Shown here piece after piece: positions 16,502 through 25,245 of a stretch of DNA of 50,183 nucleotides. The stretch lies in NCBI GenBank assembly GCA_020852965.1, contig JADYZV010000192.1:1-50183 (forward strand), written 5' to 3'. The stretch comes from Pirellulaceae bacterium (GTDB lineage: Bacteria > Planctomycetota > Planctomycetia > Pirellulales > Pirellulaceae). The notes below the pieces were generated by a model that saw only the letters and a list, made by a program, of their open reading frames with translations, did not search any database and was not told where the DNA came from. How positions within the stretch are numbered: position 1 is the first letter of the stretch; each line of letters starts with the position of its first letter. A program made the translations under genes and the position numbers.

Positions 16502-18277
16502 ATGGCTACGGCTGAAACGAAACGTGCGACAGAAGTGATGACAGGGGCGGATATCCTAGTTAAATCGCTGGTGGAGCACGGTGTGGACGTCGTCTTCGCG
16601 TATCCGGGCGGGTGCAGCATGCCCATGCACCAAGCCCTCACACGCTACGGCCAAAGCCTGCGAACCATCTTGCCGCGGCACGAACAGGGTGGAGGCTTCG
16701 CAGCTCAGGGAATTGCGCGCAGTACCGGCAAGGCGGCAGTGGTCATGGCGACCAGCGGCCCTGGCGCGACGAACTTAGTGACCGCGATTGCCGACGCGAA
16801 ACTCGACAGCGTTCCATTGATCGCCATCACGGGCCAGGTTCCCACGGCGGTGATCGGTACCGATGCGTTTCAAGAAACACCGATGGTTGAGGTCTGCCGC
16901 AGCATCACCAAACATCACTACTTGGTCACTCGCGTCGAAGATGTAGCCCGCGTCATGAAGGAGGCCTTTCACATAGCCACCACCGGACGCCAGGGACCGG
17001 TCTTGGTCGATATGCCCAAAGATGTGCAGTTGGACAAGTGTTCGGTCGACTGGGATGTCCCCATGAATCTGCCGGGCTATAAAGTCAAGACACCGACGGC
17101 ACACCCCGAACAGATCCGCCAGATTGCTGCAGCCATCAAGCACTCGCGCCGCCCGATCATCTACTGCGGCGGCGGCGTCATTTCGGCCGAGGCCTCTGAC
17201 GACTTGCGGGCTTTAGTCAAGAAGACCGGCATTCCCACCACCATGACCGTCATGGGCTTGGGGCTGTACCCCAACGACGGCCCTCTGTCGCTCGATATGC
17301 TCGGCATGCATGGTGCCGCCTATGCCAATTATGCGGTGAAGGATTGCGACTTGCTGATTGCCCTCGGAGTTCGTTTCGACGATCGCGTCACCGGCAAGCT
17401 CGAAGCCTTTGCCAAGAATGCCAAAATCATCCACGTCGACATCGACGCCTCCGAGATCAACAAGAACAAAGTGGCTCACATTCCGGTGTGCAGCGATGTC
17501 AAGTTTGCTCTACAGGAGCTGAACAAAGTCGTCGAAGCTCCCGAAGACATTTCTGAATGGGTAGCCCACTGCCAAGAACTGAAGCGCAAGTATCCGTTCC
17601 GATACGACGAGTCGTTCGATGGTATCTTGCAGCAACATGCGATTCGCGAACTATCGAACTTAACGCAAGAGCGCGAGACGTTCATCACGGTCGGCGTTGG
17701 CCAGCATCAGATGTGGGCCGCCCAGTTCTACAACTTCAGAAAGCCGCGTCATTGGCTCAGCTCATCTGGGCTGGGGACGATGGGCTTCGGGCTGCCTGCA
17801 GCCATGGGCGTGCAAGCCGCTAATCCCGACGCGCTGGTCGTCGACATCGACGGCGACGGTAGCTTCCAAATGAACATTCAAGAGTTGGCCACGCTGTACT
17901 GCGAAAAGCTGCCGGTGAAAGTGTTGCTGCTCAACAATCAGCACTTGGGGATGGTCGTGCAGTGGGAGGATCGCTTTGAGAAGAGCAATCGAGCCCATAC
18001 CTACCTCGGCCCCATCGACCATGAGGAAGCTAGCGGAACGGGGGTAACGGACAGCCACGCCATCGTTAGCGAGCGCTATCCCGACTTTGTGCAAATCGCC
18101 AAGGGATACGGTTGTGGCGCAGCGACCGTCAGCAAGAAGAAGGACCTGCGCGGTGCGCTCGAAGAAATGATCAGCTACCCTGGCCCCTTTGTGCTCGACG
18201 TCGCAGTGCCCTACCAGGAGCACGTGCTCCCCATGATCCCCGGCGGTAAAACCGTCGATGACATGATCCTCGAGTAG
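16502..18277 (+). CDS. ilvB: acetolactate synthase large subunit
   Basis: A 591-residue thiamine-diphosphate enzyme making acetolactate or acetohydroxybutyrate, the first common step of branched-chain amino acid synthesis. The N-terminal domain has the catalytic Glu in [14 protein letters not shown] and the [15 protein letters not shown] motif. The middle domain has [13 protein letters not shown]. The C-terminal domain has the ThDP/Mg site [12 protein letters not shown]...[18 protein letters not shown] stretch between HTYLGPI and [12 protein letters not shown] (residues ~505-527) is about ten residues longer than in the versions I recall. The start at 16502 is preferred to 16460 because CGGAGAATCG precedes it. 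No ilvN or ilvC lies next to it, so the regulatory subunit must be elsewhere. Confidence 0.95.
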   Translation: MATAETKRATEVMTGADILVKSLVEHGVDVVFAYPGGCSMPMHQALTRYGQSLRTILPRHEQGGGFAAQGIARSTGKAAVVMATSGPGATNLVTAIADAKLDSVPLIAITGQVPTAVIGTDAFQETPMVEVCRSITKHHYLVTRVEDVARVMKEAFHIATTGRQGPVLVDMPKDVQLDKCSVDWDVPMNLPGYKVKTPTAHPEQIRQIAAAIKHSRRPIIYCGGGVISAEASDDLRALVKKTGIPTTMTVMGLGLYPNDGPLSLDMLGMHGAAYANYAVKDCDLLIALGVRFDDRVTGKLEAFAKNAKIIHVDIDASEINKNKVAHIPVCSDVKFALQELNKVVEAPEDISEWVAHCQELKRKYPFRYDESFDGILQQHAIRELSNLTQERETFITVGVGQHQMWAAQFYNFRKPRHWLSSSGLGTMGFGLPAAMGVQAANPDALVVDIDGDGSFQMNIQELATLYCEKLPVKVLLLNNQHLGMVVQWEDRFEKSNRAHTYLGPIDHEEASGTGVTDSHAIVSERYPDFVQIAKGYGCGAATVSKKKDLRGALEEMISYPGPFVLDVAVPYQEHVLPMIPGGKTVDDMILE

Positions 18278-18306
18278 TGCGGTTTGTCAGTTTGGTCGCA
18301 GTGCCA

Positions 18307-18334
18307 GCCTCAACGAGGACATCCCCGTTGAGGC
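18307..18334. terminator. stem-loop between convergent genes
   Basis: GCCTCAACG pairs perfectly with CGTTGAGGC across a 10-base loop. It lies 30 bases after ilvB and 15 bases before the end of the opposing cupin gene. The T-run is poor, so it may act as a weak or bidirectional terminator. Confidence 0.55.
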
Positions 18335-18348
18335 TTGTGCGATATTCC

Positions 18349-19275
18349 TCAACCTCGGTTTGTCCACCTTTTGATCTTGCGCATCATTCGAAGGAATGAT
18401 AATTTGCGAGAGTCTGCGTTTGGATTCTGTCCAACATCTGATGGGTTAACCCCGAGCTTTCGAAGCTGTCGATTGAACCGGTGAAGCGACTGACGATCGG
18501 CGGAATCCTCGGTCTGAAACGTAACACTGAACGATATGGAGACCGCAGGACCGTTGTGTACATAGTGAGGGGCAACCACAGGGAAGTGCAAGCCCTCGCC
18601 AGCAATCAGGTCAAACTTTGCCCCACGACCACGGTACGATTCATCGAACGGCATGTTGCGATGGGCACCTGCAAAAAACTCTTCGATTTGTATTTCAGAG
18701 ATGACTTCACGGTCATTTTGATCAAACATCCATACTTCTTTCGTCCCTTGAATCTGAAGCAAGAAGTTGTTCTCTGGATCGATGTGAAACGGCGTCATCG
18801 AGCCTGGTGAAGAGATGAATATGAATCCCTGTTGATGTGTCATGCCCTGGGACGCGAGTTCGGCAAATGGCCTTACTTCCTCAAGGCAGGCTTCTAACAA
18901 CTCTTTGTACTCGGGATGCTTCTCCACGTTCTTTAATACCATCCACGATCTGCAATTCTCGATACGTTCGATGGTCTCCGCAATCGATAAACCGTTCTGT
19001 GGCGTTCTATTCGGATCCTGCGTTACGGGAACATCCCCCGCATTGTATTCAACTCGGTCCGCTGGCAATTCCTGCGACAATGCGACCAAAGCATCCAGCG
19101 TGAACAATCGGTGGTCGGTCAGGTTGTGACGGATCTTGAACGGACTTCGATTGAACTTCGTTCTAAACTCGCTGTGCTCCAAGCTCGCGAGCAGTTCGCT
19201 CTTGGCGGGATCGGCGCAGCCGCCTAAACAGAATTCACTGGTGGACACGTTGGGCGTTGAGAGTGTTGGTGGCAT
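18349..19275 (-). CDS. JmjC-type cupin protein
   Basis: A 308-residue protein with a JmjC-like cupin fold. The iron-binding His164-x-Asp166 lies in MTPFHIDPENNFLLQIQG, followed by KEVWMF; the distal His is probably His237 in APHYVHNGPAVSISFSVTF. These are the ligands used by Fe(II)/2-oxoglutarate hydroxylases, so an oxygenase is likely, though the substrate is unknown. The N-terminus has a CLGGC segment and a DxR-rich helical region. It is the last gene of a three-gene operon: only 10 bp separate it from the upstream acyltransferase gene, whose TAG stop is part of this gene's Shine-Dalgarno sequence (TAGGAGGTAACCC), which suggests translational coupling. Confidence 0.8.
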   Translation of the reverse strand: MPPTLSTPNVSTSEFCLGGCADPAKSELLASLEHSEFRTKFNRSPFKIRHNLTDHRLFTLDALVALSQELPADRVEYNAGDVPVTQDPNRTPQNGLSIAETIERIENCRSWMVLKNVEKHPEYKELLEACLEEVRPFAELASQGMTHQQGFIFISSPGSMTPFHIDPENNFLLQIQGTKEVWMFDQNDREVISEIQIEEFFAGAHRNMPFDESYRGRGAKFDLIAGEGLHFPVVAPHYVHNGPAVSISFSVTFQTEDSADRQSLHRFNRQLRKLGVNPSDVGQNPNADSRKLSFLRMMRKIKRWTNRG

Positions 19276-19285
19276 GGGTTACCTC

Positions 19286-20533
19286 CTAGGATTTGGACTC
19301 GGACCTGGACTTGGAAAAGACATGTTTGGCTTGTTGAACGATTGGCATCAGCGCAACGGCGATTCGCGGGAGCATTCGATCATTGGCGACAACGAGACTT
19401 TGGAAACGGACTCGACCGCCCCATACTCGGTTGATCATGCTGTGGTTGGGATCTGCGCAAGAATCGGAATATTCGATTGCATCGGCAAACATTCGGCGGA
19501 TTTCGTCGAATTCCACCATGGTTCCGGGGGTGAACTCTTTGAATTGTTCATCGAACGCGATCTTGAATTGTGCCGCCCGTGAAGCCTGTTGCAAGACAAT
19601 CAACATCGCGATGGGGCGTTTGTCCAACGTGACTCGCACAACCACTGCGTTGCCATCTCTCATGCAGCGCTGCATCATGTCTTCGAAGAATAGTTTTGTC
19701 GTTGGTTTGGACGCGAGCGCAGTACCGTTGGTGCCCTTCCAGCCCGAAGCTTCCAGGTCGAGGAACTGGCTGACAAGCTGCGCGTCGTAATCGTATAAGA
19801 ACTCTGTGTTCAATTCACCGAGTTGCTCGAGCTTGCGGCGTAGGCGAAGTGTACCCTTCCTGGTACTTTTGGCTACAAACGTCCTCAGATACGTCTCTTC
19901 GTCATCCAATGGCTTAAAACACGCACGGGTAAAAGCGTCGCGATGAAATACAGAGAGCCTGCGGTCGAAACTATGCTCGGTCAGCAAATTCGAAAAATCA
20001 CCTTCGCCCAGGACGGTGTTCATGCTGAAGAGATTCGCCTTCAAGTCATTATGGATAAACTCCAACATGAATCGCCATGCACCTTCTTTGCAGTCAGCGC
20101 GAATCAGCGGGGTACAATCAAAACACTGATCGTGCTTCCATATTTCCAAAGTGCGCATCGGTATCCCGTAGACTTTTCGGAAGACGACCGGAATAACGCC
20201 GCACAAAATAGGGGTCGTATTCTTTCGATTGCGCTGCGACGCCTCAATGACCAGCAACGACACTTTGCCTTCCCCAAGGTATCGCATGGCAGGGAGCAAA
20301 AAGCTGGGATCGAAGTATGGATTGCGAGAGACGGCAAGCTGCATTAGACGCTTCCAAGCTGGAATCAAGGCGACTGCTTCAGCGACGGAGTCAATAATTC
20401 TTCCACGAAAATCATCCGCTGGAAGATCGGCTTCAGCGACTCGAAAATGCTCTTGCCCCTCATGGATTAAGGGAGACACTATCGCCACCTTGGACGGAGA
20501 AGGGTCGACAACGTCTATCACAGATTGGTTCAT
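19286..20533 (-). CDS. BioF2/CelD-like GNAT acyltransferase (second gene)
   Basis: A 415-residue member of the Acetyltransf_6/FemAB-like group, with two tandem GNAT folds expected. Diagnostic parts are VAEAVALIPAWKRLMQLAVSRNPYFDPSFLLPAMRYL at the N-terminus, the basic helix KSTRKGTLRLRRKLEQLGE (residues ~218-236), FLDLEASGWKGTNGTAL (~256-272), and AAQFKIAFDEQFKEFTPGTMVEFDEIRRM (~328-356). Relatives include CelD/BcsL exopolysaccharide proteins and peptidoglycan FemABX aminoacyltransferases. The likely action is transfer of an acyl or aminoacyl group to an amine or sugar. The extreme C-terminus (KSRSESKS) comes from a short tandem and overlaps the next gene's ribosome binding site. Confidence 0.82.
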   Translation of the reverse strand: MNQSVIDVVDPSPSKVAIVSPLIHEGQEHFRVAEADLPADDFRGRIIDSVAEAVALIPAWKRLMQLAVSRNPYFDPSFLLPAMRYLGEGKVSLLVIEASQRNRKNTTPILCGVIPVVFRKVYGIPMRTLEIWKHDQCFDCTPLIRADCKEGAWRFMLEFIHNDLKANLFSMNTVLGEGDFSNLLTEHSFDRRLSVFHRDAFTRACFKPLDDEETYLRTFVAKSTRKGTLRLRRKLEQLGELNTEFLYDYDAQLVSQFLDLEASGWKGTNGTALASKPTTKLFFEDMMQRCMRDGNAVVVRVTLDKRPIAMLIVLQQASRAAQFKIAFDEQFKEFTPGTMVEFDEIRRMFADAIEYSDSCADPNHSMINRVWGGRVRFQSLVVANDRMLPRIAVALMPIVQQAKHVFSKSRSESKS

Positions 20534-20587
20534 GGGAATCAGCCGACAGGAGATGGAAACTCGAACTATCTATCAACGCTGCAAAGA

Positions 20588-21673
20588 CTATTCGCAGAGG
20601 GTTGCAACCGTTGGCTGCCTGACCGCATTCCTGGCAGAACGAAGTGCGAGATATGTCCTATTGACGAATGAAGGCAGCAACTTTTTCGAGACGCATCTGA
20701 TATTGGTCAACGGATTTGCTATCGCTCCCCAATAGGCCTTATAAGGCTCATTGCCACGCAGGAAGTCGAGTTTCTGGCATCCATTCTCGATGGCTCTTTT
20801 GACCGCGAAATTAATCAACAAGTGACCTAGCTCCAGCTTCATTGCGCTGACCCGCACGCCCGATTGATACAACTGAGGGCCCGCAGCACCATGTAGATAC
20901 AGTTGACAAGCGATCGGCTCATTCTCACGATAGCTGACTAGAATCTCGGCTGCGTCGCGCTGGGATAACCCACGCGTCGCCTTGGATAGGAATTCAGTAA
21001 AACGTTGATCGGCGAACACTCCCACCTCACCCTTGCCGATGAAGCGTTCTTGGTGAAGTTCTATTAAGATCTCGAACGCCTTTGAAAACGAGAGATTGTC
21101 CAAGGTGGAACGTACGACCACTTCGCCACAGCTCAAACGTTTTTCAGCCTTGTTGATCTTTCGGCGAAGTGATTTCTTGGCCGAGCTGACGAATGCATTC
21201 CAAGTCTCAGGTAGGTCGAGCACCCAAGTCGGCTCAAGCTCGCGTTCGTAGCCCCAAAAGTCGCGACCAACCAATTCCGAATCAAGCGAATTCGCCTTAT
21301 CGGATGCGAGCACGCCATCCAATTCAATCAATGAAACGGCTGACGACGCTCGAAGATCTTGGGCGATCTCCTTGACGAATGCAGCCTTGACTTCAGGCGT
21401 GGCAATAACCTGGGCGTAGTCCGTACAAGTAGCCCCGCTACCTAGATAGCGAAGTCGCTTTTGCCCCAACCAGGAATCGACAAAAAATGGCGCAATCCCC
21501 AGTAGAGATCCGTTTCTTCGGTAGCAGTAGAGCTTGAGCTCGCAACCTTTCCCAAAACTTTCCCACCACGCAAAGTGCCAATCGAAACTGCGCAGCGGCT
21601 CGGATGTAAGCGCATCCCATTCCGCGCGAAGCGACTCAAATGCGGTTGCGCTTTTGACAATTTCTAACGGCAT
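20588..21673 (-). CDS. BioF2/CelD-like GNAT acyltransferase (first gene)
   Basis: A 361-residue protein, homologous in architecture to its downstream neighbour but clearly divergent. It shows SATAFESLRAEWDALTSEPLRSFDWHFAWWESFG at the N-terminus, which is classic for the BioF2-like family, SSAKKSLRRKINKAEKRL (residues ~182-200), FEILIELHQERF, and GPQLYQSGVRVSAMKLELGHLLINFAVKRAIENGCQKLDFLRGNEPYKAYWG (~282-333), the acyl-CoA/product-side signature. The start at 21673 follows TAGGATAAGACG. It leads an operon with a 54-bp gap to the next gene. Family members often act in polysaccharide or lipid decoration; nothing here fixes the substrate. Confidence 0.85.
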   Translation of the reverse strand: MPLEIVKSATAFESLRAEWDALTSEPLRSFDWHFAWWESFGKGCELKLYCYRRNGSLLGIAPFFVDSWLGQKRLRYLGSGATCTDYAQVIATPEVKAAFVKEIAQDLRASSAVSLIELDGVLASDKANSLDSELVGRDFWGYERELEPTWVLDLPETWNAFVSSAKKSLRRKINKAEKRLSCGEVVVRSTLDNLSFSKAFEILIELHQERFIGKGEVGVFADQRFTEFLSKATRGLSQRDAAEILVSYRENEPIACQLYLHGAAGPQLYQSGVRVSAMKLELGHLLINFAVKRAIENGCQKLDFLRGNEPYKAYWGAIANPLTNIRCVSKKLLPSFVNRTYLALRSARNAVRQPTVATLCE

Positions 21674-22424
21674 CGTCTTATCCTAGCGAAGGTTGAGTCC
21701 ATCGAGTTGATGAAGCTACTAAGAACCACAGAATCGCGAGCTCGTCACCGCAGGGGCGAGCGCGCCAGGCACAGCCAAAGCCTAGGTTGATCCGCTATGC
21801 TATGTGAGATCTGAACGGTAGGTTTGCTTTTGAGATTCCAACATGAGTTGCGGATTTGCGGCTTGGATGACTTATGCCACCTTTTCCGATTATCGCGAGC
21901 TTCGCCGGTACACTACTAACCACGAAATACACGAAGGACACGAAAGGAGAGCATTCGCGCTCTTCGGCGTTTGAGCGGCTGGTCACACCTTCGGGAAATC
22001 GCTAACTCTGCGACGAACTCTCGCCTACGACTGATGGCCAGGCAACATGCGGGCAAGCCGCTCGATGATCGGCTTGCAAGCGTGTTGGCTAACATTCGTC
22101 GAGTACCAACCTCGCCACAACTGTCAGACTTGTGGACGTCGCCGGGACTGCAAGTAAAACTCTCGGCCCCCAAGTCGCTCGCTATGATTCGCCAATTACT
22201 TGAGCGCATCAAATCCTTGGTTGCCAATTCGCGGGGCTAGTCCAGATTGGAGGATCAGGATAGGTTGCGCGGTGAATGACCGGGACAGGAAGCAATTCCC
22301 AAGCGGCCGAGCTAGCGTTGCTATGAGTGAGTGCAGAATTTTGCAGTTCGAATTGGCACAAGAACTGCCAATAGCTCCTTGTGGAAACTGTTTTTCGCCA
22401 GGATGTTTTATGAGGGAACCGAGT
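21674..22424. other. 751-bp region without a supported gene
   Basis: It contains the promoter side of the acyltransferase operon. At 21918-21947 there is an ACCACGAAATACACGAAGGACACGAAAG-type repeat that I recall as widespread in planctomycete intergenic DNA. Weak frames at 21971-22240 (plus) and 21916-22227 (minus) overlap each other and have no convincing start, so neither is called. The stretch could include a decayed gene. Confidence 0.45.
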
Positions 22425-22631
22425 ATGTTACGTACTTCCATGGCCGTTACACTGCTGTCTACGCTATTGTCCGGAGGGCTCTTCGATGAGACCGAGCATC
22501 GCCGAGGCCGAGAAAAATCGAGTACCAGCCAGACAAACAACAACACGCAATCGTTGAAATCTGCCGAGAAGCTGCAAATTGAATTGGAGGCGCGAATGAA
22601 GCTGGGGAGAGAATTGATGGGACGCAAGTAG
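22425..22631 (+). CDS. possible small membrane or exported protein, 68 aa
   Basis: An ATG at 22425 lies 8 bases after GAGGGA. The first ~20 residues (MLRTSMAVTLLSTLLSGGLF) are hydrophobic, like a signal or anchor; the rest is charged and Asn/Gln/Glu-rich with a helical end (SAEKLQIELEARMKLGRELMG). I do not recognise the family. The frame stays open upstream to a TTG at 22200, but that part has no protein-like character. It is uncertain whether it is expressed. Confidence 0.35.
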   Translation: MLRTSMAVTLLSTLLSGGLFDETEHRRGREKSSTSQTNNNTQSLKSAEKLQIELEARMKLGRELMGRK

Positions 22632-22850
22632 ACTTCACCGTCCCGCCGCAAAGCCGTGCAGATTCCAGCCAGCGCGGCCAAGTTGCAACAGTTGGTAGGT
22701 ACAATTCGAGTGCTGAGAATTGCAGTGGCACTCGATCCGGCAGGGCAAACGGGTCGGTTGATGCGATCGAGACTTGCCGGACGACCGGAGCGTCAGGAGC
22801 TGGAGAAAGAAGTGGAGGGGTGGGGGAGTGGGGGAGTAGAGGAGCGATCG

Positions 22851-22955
22851 AGGGCGGAGCGTCGGGCCACATTGAGCACGCAGATACTTCCGACGCGGAG
22901 CGTCGGGCCACATTTGTTACACAGCAGTTTCCGACGCGGAGCGTCGGGCCACATT
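22851..22955 (+). repeat. family A palindromic repeats, three copies
   Basis: Three direct copies of the GCGGAGCGTCGGGCCACATT unit, at ~22854 (partial), 22889 and 22930, about 40 bp apart, each with different spacer bases. They follow a G/A-rich stretch at 22810-22845 and precede rimI by 165 bp. Confidence 0.85.
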
Positions 22956-23119
22956 GGATCCCCGGCAATGATAAAATTGGGCACTCGAAGATTTTCCGTA
23001 TTGGCGGTAACCATGGGTTTTGCTACGATCTGCCAACTCACCAAAGACGCGGGAATCTGACTCGCTGGTCACGGACGCCTACCCTTAGCTGCAAGCAATG
23101 ATTTGCGGAGGATTTTGAT

Positions 23120-23638
23120 ATGCCCCTGGTGGAAAGCAGTAAAACTTGTGTGCATATTCGCTGGATGATTCGTCGAGATATGCCCTCGGTGCTAGCCATT
23201 GAAGAAGCTAGCTTTGAATTTCCCTGGAGCGAAGAAGAGTTTATCCGCTGCCTACGCCAACGCAACTGCATTGGCATGGTCGCCGAACATGACGACCAGG
23301 TTGTTGGCTTTATGATTTACGAGCTACACAAAAATCGGCTGCATTTGCTCAATTTTTGTGTTGACCCTGCCTGTCGCCGCACGGCTATCGGCTCATCCAT
23401 GATAGAAAAACTGTCGAGCAAATTGTCACAAGAGCGGCGCAATCGAATCACTTTAGAGGTTCGCGAGACCAACTTGAGCGCTCAATTGTTCTTCAAAGAA
23501 TTGGGCTTTCGCGCCATTTCGGTATTGCGTGATTTCTACGAAGACACCGTCGAAGACGCGTATTTGATGCAGTTTCGCTATCGCGCCAAGATTGAAGAAA
23601 ACACACCTCGCGAAGGCGAGCGCAGGATGGCAGGTTAA
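23120..23638 (+). CDS. rimI: ribosomal-protein-alanine N-acetyltransferase
   Basis: A 172-residue GNAT enzyme that matches RimI, which acetylates the N-terminal alanine of S18 and similar targets. Diagnostic segments are IRRDMPSVLAIEEASFEFPWSEEEF, VAEHDDQVVGFMIYELHKNRLHLLNFCVDPACRRTAIGSSMIEKL (acetyl-CoA loop) and TLEVRETNLSAQLFFKELGFRAISVLRDFYEDT. The pyrophosphate loop (RRTAIGSSM) departs slightly from the usual RxxGxG/A. A GGAGG site lies upstream of the ATG. The Nudix gene follows after 6 bp, so the two form an operon. Confidence 0.9.
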   Translation: MPLVESSKTCVHIRWMIRRDMPSVLAIEEASFEFPWSEEEFIRCLRQRNCIGMVAEHDDQVVGFMIYELHKNRLHLLNFCVDPACRRTAIGSSMIEKLSSKLSQERRNRITLEVRETNLSAQLFFKELGFRAISVLRDFYEDTVEDAYLMQFRYRAKIEENTPREGERRMAG

Positions 23639-23644
23639 TTCCCC

Positions 23645-24190
23645 TTGTCCGAGCGCAATTACGAATTGGAAATTGAGACGCTGCACACGGCCAGCCGTTT
23701 TCAAGTGGAGCGTGTCACGCAGCGTTTTCCGGACGGTCGCTGCTTCACCCGAGAAGTGGTTCGCCACCGCGGAGCGGTGGTTATCGTACCCGTGTTGGAC
23801 GATGGTCGCATCTGCATGATTCGCAATTATCGCGTGGCCATAGATCAGCAGTTGCTCGAGCTGCCGGCCGGGACCTTGGAAGTCGGCGAACCACCCATTG
23901 AAACGGCACGACGTGAGCTGACCGAAGAGACCGGCTTCACAGCCCAACAGATGACGCCGCTGTTGGAATTCTATATGTCGCCCGGGATTCTCGACGAACG
24001 CATGTATGCTTTCGTGGCCACCGGCCTGACCCAAGGCCCCCCAGCTCGCGAGGAGGGGGAGCAAATCGAAAACCACTTGGTGAGTACCAACGAGCTCGAT
24101 CGCTTGTTGGCCGACGGAATGGTTCAAGATTCGAAATCGCTTTCTGCCATTCTTTACTATCGCTTTGTTGGGTTGGTCGGCAAGTCCTGA
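23645..24190 (+). CDS. Nudix hydrolase (ADP-ribose pyrophosphatase type)
   Basis: A 181-residue protein with a perfect Nudix box: Gly76, Glu82, Arg90-Glu91, Glu94-Glu95, Gly97 (GTLEVGEPPIETARRELTEE then TGF). The regions before it (GAVVIVPVLDDGRICMIRNYRVAIDQQLLELPAG) and after it (PLLEFYMSPGILDERMYAFVATGL) resemble ADP-ribose and GDP-mannose pyrophosphatases, which cleave nucleoside diphosphate sugars. The start is TTG at 23645, set by the frame and by the 6-bp distance from rimI. It is followed by a tandem repeat array. Confidence 0.9.
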   Translation: MSERNYELEIETLHTASRFQVERVTQRFPDGRCFTREVVRHRGAVVIVPVLDDGRICMIRNYRVAIDQQLLELPAGTLEVGEPPIETARRELTEETGFTAQQMTPLLEFYMSPGILDERMYAFVATGLTQGPPAREEGEQIENHLVSTNELDRLLADGMVQDSKSLSAILYYRFVGLVGKS

Positions 24191-24211
24191 TCCTCAATAG
24201 TCTGACTCAGT

Positions 24212-24383
24212 CAATGTGGCCCGACGCTCCGCCGTCGGAATTTCTGATTTGGCTCAATGTGGCCCGACGCTCCGCCGTCGGAATTTCTGACTTGGCTCAA
24301 TGTGGCCCGACGCTCCGCCGTCGGAATTTCTGACTTGGTTCAATATGGCCCGACGCTCCGCGTCGGAATTTCTGACTTGACAG
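24212..24383 (-). repeat. family A tandem array, 4 x 43 bp
   Basis: Four direct units, starting at 24212, 24255, 24298 and 24341 (exact 43-bp period), each contain CAATGTGGCCCGACGCTCCG, then CCGTCGG, then AATTTCTGACTTGG. The first three have an extra C in the palindrome (CTCCGCCGTCGG); the fourth has the standard CTCCGCGTCGG. The units are inverted relative to the copies at 22851-22955. The array fills most of the gap between the Nudix gene and flgF, so it lies in the flgF leader. Confidence 0.92.
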
Positions 24384-24460
24384 CGATTCGCCAGTTTGGG
24401 AAAGCTGTAGATCGGATATGGATCGCAGGGGTGCGAACGGCAACTGGATAGCGTAGTAGT

Positions 24461-25216
24461 ATGACCTACGGACTGTATCTTTCCGCAGCAGGTGCCAACG
24501 TGCAGAGTCACCGGCTGGAAGTTCTCAGCCACAACATGGCGAATATCAATACGCCGGGTTTCAAACCTCACATGGCCGTGCTTCAAAGCCGAGCATCGCA
24601 AGCTATCGAGGACGGGACGGCTCAAGCCGGCAGCGGCACTGTCGATGATATCAGCGGTGGAGTCGGTATCAAGCCGACGGTCACTCAATTCAGTCAAGGT
24701 GCGGTGCGACAAACGGGCAGCCGCACCGACTTTGCCATCAACGATGGCGACAGCTTCTTTGCCATCGAGCACAACGGCAAACAGTTGCTCAGTCGATCTG
24801 GCAATTTCCAATTCGACTCCCGCGGTACGCTCGTCACTCCCAATGGCGACGCGGTAAAGAGCGTCAACGGTGGCCCCATCACGATTAACCCGGCACTGAG
24901 CTACGAGGTGAGCGACGATGGAGCCATTGTGCAAGGGGGTGCGCGACAACAAATCATGCTGGTCAAGCCCAGGGCGTTGGGCGATCTCTCGCGCGTCGGT
25001 GAAAACCTGTTTGAATCGCTAACGCCGGTCAGCGAAGTACCAAACAATAAACGTTCCATGGTCAATGGCGCACTGGAATCCTCGGCGGTCGAGCCGACCG
25101 GTGCGATGATGCAATTGATCGAGGCCTCGCGAGTTTACGAAGCCAACATTCGCATGATTCAAACCCAAGACGACTCGACGGGGCAACTTATCAGTCGCAT
25201 GTTACGTCAAAGCTAA
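24461..25216 (+). CDS. flgF: flagellar rod protein FlgF-like
   Basis: A 251-residue flagellar basal-body rod/hook-family protein. The N-terminal rod motif LYLSAAGANVQSHRLEVLSHNMANINTPGFK and the C-terminal helix MMQLIEASRVYEANIRMIQTQDDSTGQLISRML are diagnostic of the FlgE/F/G family; the centre has GDSFFAIEHNGKQLLSRSGNFQFDSRGTLV. Position ahead of flgG and the length favour proximal rod protein FlgF. It is exported by the flagellar type III system and has no signal peptide. First gene of a flagellar cluster, 29 bp before flgG. Confidence 0.92.
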   Translation: MTYGLYLSAAGANVQSHRLEVLSHNMANINTPGFKPHMAVLQSRASQAIEDGTAQAGSGTVDDISGGVGIKPTVTQFSQGAVRQTGSRTDFAINDGDSFFAIEHNGKQLLSRSGNFQFDSRGTLVTPNGDAVKSVNGGPITINPALSYEVSDDGAIVQGGARQQIMLVKPRALGDLSRVGENLFESLTPVSEVPNNKRSMVNGALESSAVEPTGAMMQLIEASRVYEANIRMIQTQDDSTGQLISRMLRQS

Positions 25217-25245
25217 TTTGATTAAATTAAATAGGATTTCCGTTC

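Noticed and set aside
21916-22240. Overlapping plus and minus frames of 89 and 103 codons
   Set aside because: They overlap each other, lack ribosome binding sites, and one begins in a dispersed ACACGAA repeat.
22200-22424. N-terminal extension of the small frame from TTG 22200
   Set aside because: The extension has unnatural composition and no start signal, while ATG 22425 has a good ribosome binding site.
24212-24383. Possible CRISPR array (four evenly spaced units)
   Set aside because: The whole 43-bp unit is repeated, including the would-be spacers, and no cas genes are present.
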